Source: DASYML01 sp036399835 (lineage in GTDB: Bacteria > Acidobacteriota > Blastocatellia > Pyrinomonadales > Pyrinomonadaceae). From it: 10,061 nucleotides of DNA. The notes beneath the pieces are model-generated. The model was not told the DNA's origin. It made no database searches and saw only the letters and a program-made list of their open reading frames with translations. Shown one piece after another: positions 1 to 5,722 of the stretch (position 1 is the stretch's first letter; each line of letters starts with the position of its first letter). The stretch is from NCBI GenBank assembly GCA_036399835.1, contig DASWMI010000086.1:1-10061 (forward strand), given 5' to 3'. The translations under genes were made by a program, and so were the position numbers.

Positions 1-3
1 AGT

Positions 4-2100
4 TTGATGTTCACCGTTATTGTTCGCAGAGCCTTGCAGCCCCTCGCGCTTGCGCTCTTGATGTCGAGCGCGGGAGCGGCGGCTGTCATGGCCCAGAACC
101 CTACGCCGACGCCAGTTAACCCGACGCAGAGAGATGCGACGCGCCCGCCCGGCACAGAGCGTAACCAGCCGCTGCCGGAGCAGGCGCGCCCGACTCAGCA
201 AGACCCGACCGCGCCTCCTCGAACCGAGCGGCCATCGCCGCAAGCGCCTCCGGGTGTTAGCGTCGCGCCGCAGCAGGGGCCGCAGACGCCGGGCCAGAAC
301 CCCTCGCCTTCCGCGACACCGACTCAGCTTGAGACCAATCCCGTGACCGGACCGAATCCTGCGCAGACGGGCCAGCAAACTTCCGGGCAAACGGGCGAGC
401 CACGTTTTCCGGACCAGTCCGCGCGCCCCGTGCCGCCGCTTCCGAGCCTCTTGCGTCTGGGCGTCAATAGCGATAACACCATCACCATCTCTTTGAATGA
501 GGCGATTCGGCGCGCGCTCGAAAACAATAACGACATCGAAGTGGCGCGCAACGACGTGCGTTTTCAGGAGACCACCTTGCGCTCGCTGCAAGGCATCTAC
601 GTGCCGGTCTTCAACCTGCTGCCGCAGATTAACAATCAGGTAGTCTCTTCGCAGAGCACGCTCAGCGGCTCGAACACTTCGCCCAACGTCTCGACCACAG
701 ACATTCAGCTCAACCCTTCCGTCATCAAGTTTTTCGAGCGTGGCGGAGGCAGCTACGAATTTTTCTTTAACAACAACCGTCGGCAGACCAACTCAAGATT
801 CAGCACGCTCAATCCTTTCTACTCTTCGAGCCTCGGCGTGACCTTTACGCAACCGCTCTGGCGTGATCGCTCGATTGACAACAACCGTCGACAGATACGC
901 ATCCAGCGCAAGCGTCTGGAACAGTCCGACGCCGATTTCCGCCGCCGCACGATTGACGTTATCTCGCAGGTCCAGCGTGCCTACTGGGATTTAGTCTTCT
1001 CTCTGCGCGACCAGCAGAATCGCATCGCTAATCTGAATCTGGCGCGCGAGAATTTCCGCCGCACAGAGGCGCAGATTGCCGCCGGAGCGGCTGCGCCATT
1101 TGTCCGCGCGGAGGTCGAGACAGAGCTTGCCAACCGCGAATCGGATGTCCTGCTGGCTTCGCAGAATGTCTCTATCGCAGAGAATAATCTTAAACAGTTG
1201 ATGCTCCGCGACGCTAATTCCAACGACTGGTCCGCGCAGATCCTTCCGACGGATGAGCCGACCTTCGATGCGACACCTCTCAGCCTCAATGATGCGCTGG
1301 AGGAGGCGCGCAAGAATCGCCCGGAGCTGCGCCGCCTCACGCTTCAGCGCGACATCAACGATATTGACCTTCAGTTTTTCAGGAATCAGACCAAGCCCCG
1401 CGTTGATATTCAATCAACGCTTTCGACAACGGGTCTGGCCGGGACTCCCGTTTCGACCAGTGCGGGCGGCGATGTTCCGCTCATCCTGACCGGAACTGCT
1501 TTTGAAAACAGCGTGGCAGAATCTTTCCTCTTAAAACAGATTAACGATCTGCGCCAGCTACAGAATCTTCCGGCCATCACGCCGCCCAGCATCGCGCAGG
1601 ACAACGGGCAGGTCTCTTCAAGTCTGGCGGGCGGTTACGGGCAGACGCTGCGCAACCTGTTGGGCTTCGACACGCGAAACATCGTCATCGGCGTCGCCAT
1701 ACAGTTCCCTTTCAAGAACAAGACTGCCGAGGCGAATCTGGCGGGCGCGCGGATTCAACGCACGCAGCTAGAGGCACAGATGCGGCAGCAGGAACAGTCC
1801 GTCGAAGTCGAAGTGAGAAATTCCGCGCAGGCCGTGGAGACTTCCAGGCGGCGCGTGCTGGCGGCGCGCGAGGCCAGGCAGAGCGCGGAGCTTCAGTTGC
1901 AGGGCGAGCAGAGGCTGTTCGCCGTCGGGCGCTCGACCACCTTCCTGCTCATCCAGCGCGAAAACCAGCTCGCCAACGCCCGCAACCTTGAGCTGCGCGC
2001 AGAGACCGATTACAACAAGGCGCTCGCAGACTTGCAGCGCGCCACCTCTACCACCCTGCGCGCCAACAACGTCTTTATAGAGACGCCGACAGTTCCTTAA
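4..2100 (+). CDS. TolC-family outer membrane efflux protein with Pro/Gln-rich N-terminal linker
   Basis: Probable outer-membrane channel of a tripartite efflux or type I secretion system, spanning periplasm and outer membrane. Residues 1-30 form a Sec signal peptide (Arg pair, hydrophobic core, VMA then Q, likely cleaved after A30). No lipobox Cys follows. Residues 31-148 are very rich in Pro, Gln and Thr and look disordered. From about residue 160 the TolC fold starts (TISLNEAIRRALENNNDIEV). Two OEP-type halves follow, with long coiled-coil helices (about 295-395 and 560-685) and beta segments such as GVTFTQPLWRD and IVIGVAIQFPFKN. At 698 residues it is longer than E. coli TolC, mostly because of the linker. 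The start is uncertain: TTG at 4 and ATG at 7 are adjacent, and the upstream region with any ribosome site lies outside the window. No inner-membrane pump or adaptor gene is visible, so the substrate is unknown. Confidence 0.9.
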   Translation: MMFTVIVRRALQPLALALLMSSAGAAAVMAQNPTPTPVNPTQRDATRPPGTERNQPLPEQARPTQQDPTAPPRTERPSPQAPPGVSVAPQQGPQTPGQNPSPSATPTQLETNPVTGPNPAQTGQQTSGQTGEPRFPDQSARPVPPLPSLLRLGVNSDNTITISLNEAIRRALENNNDIEVARNDVRFQETTLRSLQGIYVPVFNLLPQINNQVVSSQSTLSGSNTSPNVSTTDIQLNPSVIKFFERGGGSYEFFFNNNRRQTNSRFSTLNPFYSSSLGVTFTQPLWRDRSIDNNRRQIRIQRKRLEQSDADFRRRTIDVISQVQRAYWDLVFSLRDQQNRIANLNLARENFRRTEAQIAAGAAAPFVRAEVETELANRESDVLLASQNVSIAENNLKQLMLRDANSNDWSAQILPTDEPTFDATPLSLNDALEEARKNRPELRRLTLQRDINDIDLQFFRNQTKPRVDIQSTLSTTGLAGTPVSTSAGGDVPLILTGTAFENSVAESFLLKQINDLRQLQNLPAITPPSIAQDNGQVSSSLAGGYGQTLRNLLGFDTRNIVIGVAIQFPFKNKTAEANLAGARIQRTQLEAQMRQQEQSVEVEVRNSAQAVETSRRRVLAAREARQSAELQLQGEQRLFAVGRSTTFLLIQRENQLANARNLELRAETDYNKALADLQRATSTTLRANNVFIETPTVP

Positions 2101-2113
2101 GCAACATTTCAAG

Positions 2114-2166
2114 CGCAAGAGCGAGAGGCACGGATGCGATTATCATCCGTGCCTCTCGCTCTTGCG
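2114..2166. terminator. Perfect 23-bp stem-loop after the TolC-like gene, probable terminator or small palindromic repeat
   Basis: Bases 2114-2136 are exactly complementary to 2144-2166, leaving a 7-base loop (2137-2143, CGATTAT). The stem begins 13 bases after the stop codon of the TolC-like gene, where a transcription terminator would sit. There is no run of T after the stem on either strand, so it is not a textbook intrinsic terminator. It could act with Rho, protect the mRNA 3' end, or be a REP-like palindrome. The ATG at 2134 lies inside this stem, which argues against using it as the glycosyltransferase start. Confidence 0.65.
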
Positions 2167-2191
2167 GCGGCGGCCTCGATTCGATTTCGAG

Positions 2192-2221
2192 TTGACCTTC
2201 GCACGGGTCCCCTTCTATGCT
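2192..2221 (+). promoter_or_regulatory. Possible sigma70-type promoter for the glycosyltransferase gene
   Basis: TTGACC (2192-2197) is separated by 18 bases from TATGCT (2216-2221). The -35 box matches 5 of 6 consensus bases and the -10 box 4 of 6. It lies after the stem-loop and about 50 bases before the TTG at 2272, giving a short leader. This is a by-eye match only, in GC-rich DNA where such matches are uncommon but not rare. Confidence 0.3.
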
Positions 2222-2271
2222 CGTCGGGCGGCGCGCTCAAGTTCGTTCACATCGGCGCTTCATCCATCATC

Positions 2272-3054
2272 TTGAAAGTTACCGCGACCATCATCACCTT
2301 TAACGAAGCTTTGAATATCGGGGCGGCGCTCGAATCCGTCTCGTGGGCCAACGAGATTCTGGTCGTTGACGCCGAATCAACGGACGCGACCCGTGAGATC
2401 GCTGAGAGTTTCGGCGCGCGCGTGATAGAGAGGCCGTGGCCCGGCTTTGCCGCGCAGAAACAGTTCGCGGCGGACGAGGCGGCGCACGAATGGGTCTTCA
2501 GCCTCGATGCGGATGAGAGGGTCTCTGATGAGCTGCGAGCGAGTCTCGAAGACCTGCTCTACACGAGCGAGGAAAAGTTGGCTGACGGTTACCGGATCGC
2601 GCGGCGCTCCTTCTACATGGGCCGCTGGATACGCGGCGGCGGCTGGTATCCAGACCATCAACTGCGTCTCTACAGAAAATCCAGCGGGCGCTGGGAGGGA
2701 GCTTACATACACGAATCCGTCAAGATGGACCAGTCGGCCCGTGTACGCATTCTTCCGGGTGACATACTCCACTACAGCGTGCGCGACGCGGCGCATCATC
2801 AACGCATGATCGGCGAACGTTATGCGCCGCTCGCCGCGCGGCAGATGTTCGAGCAGGGCCGACGCACTTCCCCTTTGAAAATCGCCACGGCTGGACCAGC
2901 CGCTTTCTTGCGCAGCTTTCTACTCAAGGGCGGGTTTCGTGATGGGCTGGCGGGCTACAGCATCGCACGCTTCGCGGCGCACCACGCCTTTCTCAAACAC
3001 TTGATGTTGTGGGAAACGCAGAACAGGGGTCGCGGGCCTGAGGACGAAGATTAG
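2272..3054 (+). CDS. Glycosyltransferase family 2, LPS-core (WaaE/KdtX-like) type
   Basis: Predicted cytoplasmic or membrane-associated GT-A enzyme that moves a sugar from a nucleotide-sugar to an envelope glycan, probably lipooligosaccharide core. From the chosen TTG start it has 260 residues. It opens with the GT2 signature VTATIITFNEALNIGAALES, then EILVVDAESTDAT. The DxD metal/nucleotide-sugar motif is LDADE (D79-A-D81). The downstream block with GRWIRGGGWYPDHQLRLYR, then RWEGAYIHESVKM and a late LHYS, is typical of WaaE/KdtX-like enzymes. The frame stays open upstream to ATG 2134, but those 46 extra residues resemble no GT2 and the ATG lies inside the 2114-2166 hairpin, so TTG at 2272 is preferred although no clear Shine-Dalgarno precedes it. 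It is convergent with the dacB-like gene and overlaps it by four bases. The exact sugar and acceptor cannot be read from sequence. Confidence 0.85.
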   Translation: MKVTATIITFNEALNIGAALESVSWANEILVVDAESTDATREIAESFGARVIERPWPGFAAQKQFAADEAAHEWVFSLDADERVSDELRASLEDLLYTSEEKLADGYRIARRSFYMGRWIRGGGWYPDHQLRLYRKSSGRWEGAYIHESVKMDQSARVRILPGDILHYSVRDAAHHQRMIGERYAPLAARQMFEQGRRTSPLKIATAGPAAFLRSFLLKGGFRDGLAGYSIARFAAHHAFLKHLMLWETQNRGRGPEDED

Positions 3055-4364
3055 CGAGCCACCTTGCGCTCCTCTTTAGCTTCCTTCGAGTCAGGCTTTA
3101 GCTCCTCTTGCCTTTCTATCTTTAAGGCTGAGGACGGGAGGAGTTGTCGCGGCGTGGGGCTGCCGACAGCGCGCGGAGAGGTTTGCGAGTGGACGACCTC
3201 GGAGAGCAACTGGTCTTCGAGCTGGCGGTTTTCGCCGATGCGATTGCCCTGGTCCATCATCACGAAGATAACCATCCCGGCGTTCTCGGTGTAGACGATA
3301 CCGGCGATGCTCGCCATCCCTCCGTCCACCTCGGAAGTCAGCGTGCCGGTCTTGCCGACGACGGCCCCTTCGAGTCCCGTGCCCGTGAGCCTGCGCCTGA
3401 GCGTGCCCCTGTCATCGCTCGCCACGGGCATGATGTCCTGCGGCTCAAGCCCCTGTCGCTCGGCTTCCAGGACCAGCGCGCGTATGACCTTGAGTAGATC
3501 GCGCGGCGTCATGCGATTATGCTCGCGCCCCGAAGCCCTTTCGATTTTCAACTGGTCCGGCGGCAGATGGACTTCATTGATTAAAAATTCCTGGATGCCG
3601 ACTGGTCCACCCACCATCGCGCCCAACCGCTCCGCGACGAAATTGCTCGAATGCGCGTTCATGTAAAGCAGTATGTCGCGTAGAGGATAAGAGCTTAAAG
3701 TGAAGAGCAATCGGCCTGCGGGCTGGCCCGCGACCTCCGTCCGGGGATTGCCCACGCGCAGGGCCTTGACCAGTCGCCCTGCGGATTCCTCCGCCGACTC
3801 GCTGTAGTTAAAACTGAAATCTTCAGAGACCCTGACGCTCTCCGCGACGCGCTTGATGCCGCGCTGTTGCAGCTCTCTGGCGATCATGTTGGCCGCCACA
3901 TCGCCGAAGGTTGGGTCATTGCCGAGCACATAGAGGCTGCCGCGCAGCGTGCCGGAATTATCAACCTCTGCGTCCGCGTAGACGCGCGTCTGAAAGCGAT
4001 AATCCGCGCCGAACTGTTTGAGCGCGACGAGCGAGGTAGAGAGTTTTATCAGCGAGGCAGGGTTAAAGGTCTCTCCCGCGTTGAGCGAGGCGAAGACATG
4101 CTGGCCGTCCAGACTCTCTATCAGCACGCCGTGCGTCTCCGGAGCTTCGCCGCGCGAGGCCAGCCAGGATGCCGCGTCGAAGACAGGCTCGGCCTCTGCC
4201 CTCTTTGGGATTTCGGGCTGAGAGCCGGAGACGGCCACAAGTTGCGCCGTGAGCTTCTGCTTCCAGCCAAAGACGGTCGTGTGCCAGTAGGGAAACAGAC
4301 TAATCATCAGCGCACAGAGCACGCCTATGATAAGCATCAACAGAATTGGCCGACGACGATTCAA
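3051..4364 (-). CDS. dacB: D-alanyl-D-alanine carboxypeptidase/endopeptidase, PBP4-like (peptidase family S13)
   Basis: Low-molecular-weight penicillin-binding protein, expected to remove the terminal D-Ala from peptidoglycan stem peptides and/or cut cross-links in the periplasm. Residues 7-25 form an N-terminal membrane anchor or uncleaved signal, followed by a linker to about residue 60. All three catalytic motifs are present: SLIK (S104, K107) in NPASLIKLST, SSN (S239-N241) in NAHSSNFVAERLG, and KTG (338-340) in VVGKTGTLTS. The family block LYVLGNDPTF lies at 145-153. The gap from SxxK to SxN is 135 residues, against about 244 in E. coli PBP4 (S62 to S306), so the inserted accessory domains are much reduced. 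The tail (about 395-437) is charged and low in complexity. Start: TTG at 4364, with GAGGTG five bases upstream (GAGGTGAGAGATTG), a good ribosome site. The stop interlocks with that of the glycosyltransferase gene. Confidence 0.88.
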   Translation of the reverse strand: MNRRRPILLMLIIGVLCALMISLFPYWHTTVFGWKQKLTAQLVAVSGSQPEIPKRAEAEPVFDAASWLASRGEAPETHGVLIESLDGQHVFASLNAGETFNPASLIKLSTSLVALKQFGADYRFQTRVYADAEVDNSGTLRGSLYVLGNDPTFGDVAANMIARELQQRGIKRVAESVRVSEDFSFNYSESAEESAGRLVKALRVGNPRTEVAGQPAGRLLFTLSSYPLRDILLYMNAHSSNFVAERLGAMVGGPVGIQEFLINEVHLPPDQLKIERASGREHNRMTPRDLLKVIRALVLEAERQGLEPQDIMPVASDDRGTLRRRLTGTGLEGAVVGKTGTLTSEVDGGMASIAGIVYTENAGMVIFVMMDQGNRIGENRQLEDQLLSEVVHSQTSPRAVGSPTPRQLLPSSALKIERQEELKPDSKEAKEERKVAR

Positions 4365-4385
4365 TCTCTCACCTCAAAAAGTCAC

Positions 4386-4467
4386 GAGTCCTGAGTCTCA
4401 GAGTCCGAAGTCAAAAGCTTTTGTCATTTGACTCATCGCGTATCTCTCATAGCTCTCGACTCTCATA
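4386..4467. repeat. Intergenic cluster of degenerate 7-8 bp GAGTC-type repeats and small palindromes
   Basis: In the divergent dacB/pilD spacer, AGTC recurs at 4387, 4394, 4402 and 4409, a 7-8 base period. A perfect 12-bp palindrome CAAAAGCTTTTG lies at 4412-4423. GACTC occurs at 4430 and 4458, and CTCTCATA occurs twice (4444-4451, 4460-4467). The stretch is AT-richer than the flanking genes and codes for nothing convincing. Promoters for both genes must lie here or nearby, but I could not pick a clear -35/-10 pair for either. Confidence 0.5.
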
Positions 4468-4575
4468 ATATTCTTTCGCAAACAGCCGCGAAGCTTTATC
4501 ATGCTGAAGGGCGGCCTGAGCGTCAAGGATGAAGACAAACAAATCACGTGCCGCCTCAGGGTAAACGATAAACGC

Positions 4576-5520
4576 ATGAGCCTGCACCTGATCCTCTTTC
4601 TTTTCGAGACCGCTTTGGCGCTGCCGACTCCCTTAGTTTTTCCCTTTGTTTTTGCGCTCGGTGCGATTATCGGCAGTTTTCTCAACGTCGTCATACACCG
4701 CCTGCCGCGCGAAGAGTCCATAGTCTTTCCAAACTCGCGCTGCCCCTCCTGTGCGGTAGCCATACACTTTTACGACAACATTCCGGTCTTTAGTTATCTC
4801 ATCCTGCGCGGGCGTTGCCGTTCCTGCCAGTCGCCTATTTCCAAACGCTACCCGGCTGTCGAAGCCCTGACGGGCCTACTCTACGGCGCGGTCTATCTGC
4901 ATGACGGGCTGACGCCTGCGCTCGGCTTCAACCTGCTTTTTGTGACCGCGCTCATCGCGCTCGTCTTTATCGACGCGGAACACATGATTCTGCCGAACGC
5001 GATTACCTATCCCGGACTCGTCTTCGCCCTCGCGGCTCGCGTCCTGCTGCCATATCTGACGGGCGAGTCTTACTTTGAAGACCTCGCGATGATGCAACGC
5101 GTCCTGCCTCCTTCGTGGCCGATGTGGGCCGTCTCGCTGGCGGGCGCGCTTCTGGGAGCACTGGTCGGGGGCGGCTCACTGTGGCTGGTCGGCTGGATTT
5201 GGGAACGCGTGCGCGGAGTCGAAGCGATGGGACTCGGAGATGTCAAGATGATGTTTATGGTCGGAGCATACTTCGGCTGGCGACTAACCATCCTGACAAT
5301 CTTTATCGCGATGTTTTTAGGCGCATTGATCGGAATCGCGCTGGTCCTCTGGCAGACCTACCAGGAAGTCGGCTCAATCTCGAAAGTCTTGAAGATGGCT
5401 TTCGGTCGCCAACTGGACCTACAGATTCAACTGCCCTTCGGCATCTTCCTCGGCGCGGCCTCAATCATCGCCCTCTTCATAGGCAGAGCTATCGTCGCGT
5501 GGTACGCGGCGAAGTTTTGA
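4576..5520 (+). CDS. pilD: Prepilin peptidase / N-methyltransferase (type IV prepilin leader peptidase, family A24)
   Basis: Inner-membrane aspartic protease that cuts the leader of type IV pilins or type II secretion pseudopilins and usually N-methylates the new terminal residue. From ATG 4576 it has 314 residues, with the family opening LGAIIGSFLNVVIHRLPRE. Next comes the four-Cys zinc-type cytoplasmic domain: CPSC (C56, C59) and CRSC (C81, C84). Then follow several hydrophobic helices and the two catalytic Asp motifs: FIDAEHMILPN (D133) and GLGDVKM (D222). Intact Cys pairs suggest the bifunctional form. ATG 4501 is in frame and would add 25 charged residues. I prefer 4576 because the protein then starts just before the first membrane helix as in characterised PilD, but neither start has a strong ribosome site. 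No pilin or secretion genes are nearby, so it may serve systems encoded elsewhere. Confidence 0.93.
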   Translation: MSLHLILFLFETALALPTPLVFPFVFALGAIIGSFLNVVIHRLPREESIVFPNSRCPSCAVAIHFYDNIPVFSYLILRGRCRSCQSPISKRYPAVEALTGLLYGAVYLHDGLTPALGFNLLFVTALIALVFIDAEHMILPNAITYPGLVFALAARVLLPYLTGESYFEDLAMMQRVLPPSWPMWAVSLAGALLGALVGGGSLWLVGWIWERVRGVEAMGLGDVKMMFMVGAYFGWRLTILTIFIAMFLGALIGIALVLWQTYQEVGSISKVLKMAFGRQLDLQIQLPFGIFLGAASIIALFIGRAIVAWYAAKF

Positions 5521-5527
5521 GAATTTT

Positions 5528-5546
5528 TGATTGGTGATTGGTGATT
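5528..5546. repeat. Short tandem heptamer repeat TGATTGG
   Basis: TGATTGG occurs at 5528-5534 and 5535-5541 and is followed by a partial copy TGATT (5542-5546), an exact 7-bp period starting eight bases after the pilD stop. It is non-coding. It resembles the short tandemly repeated heptamers (STRR) described in cyanobacterial intergenic DNA, but only in form, and no homology is claimed. Confidence 0.6.
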
Positions 5547-5574
5547 AAAAGAGTATTTCAAATCCTGAAGATGA

Positions 5575-5677
5575 GCCACAAAGGCACAGAGACACGGAGC
5601 ATAAGCAGGAAAGATGTGTTGAACTGTCTTATCACATTCTGATTTATCTTCTCTCCGTGTCTCCGTGCCTCTGTGGC
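5575..5677. repeat. Imperfect inverted repeat with 25-bp arms between pilD and the histidine kinase gene
   Basis: Arm 5575-5599 (starting GCCACAAAGGCACAGAG) is complementary to 5653-5677 (ending TCCGTGCCTCTGTGGC) at 23 of 25 positions, around a 53-base centre. Both mismatches are A opposite C as read on the + strand, which become G-U wobbles in a minus-strand transcript, so an RNA from that strand could pair along the whole arm. Weaker outer pairing (TATTTCAAA near 5554 with TTTTGAAAT near 5681) extends the symmetry. The centre has no plausible gene. It could be a terminator-like structure, a REP/MITE-type element, or a relic of one. The 5521-5722 spacer holds nothing else I can support. Confidence 0.6.
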
Positions 5678-5722
5678 CCGTTTTGAAATCTGTTCTTAGT
5701 ATTGCTAACCGCATCCAACCCC

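Noticed and set aside
3867..4394. 175-residue + strand frame opposite the dacB-like gene
   Set aside because: No recognisable motif, and it is antisense to a gene with all catalytic motifs and a good ribosome site.
4398..4763. 121-residue minus-strand frame across the dacB/pilD spacer
   Set aside because: Basic, low-information product that overlaps the start of pilD and the repeat-rich spacer. No family is recognisable.
2428..5520. Idea that the glycosyltransferase, dacB and pilD genes form a single envelope operon
   Set aside because: The strands alternate (+, -, +), so they cannot be one transcript. Only the functional theme is shared.
5575..5677. Inverted repeat as the ends of an insertion sequence
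   Set aside because: Only 53 bases separate the arms, no transposase is encoded, and no flanking target duplication was evident by eye.
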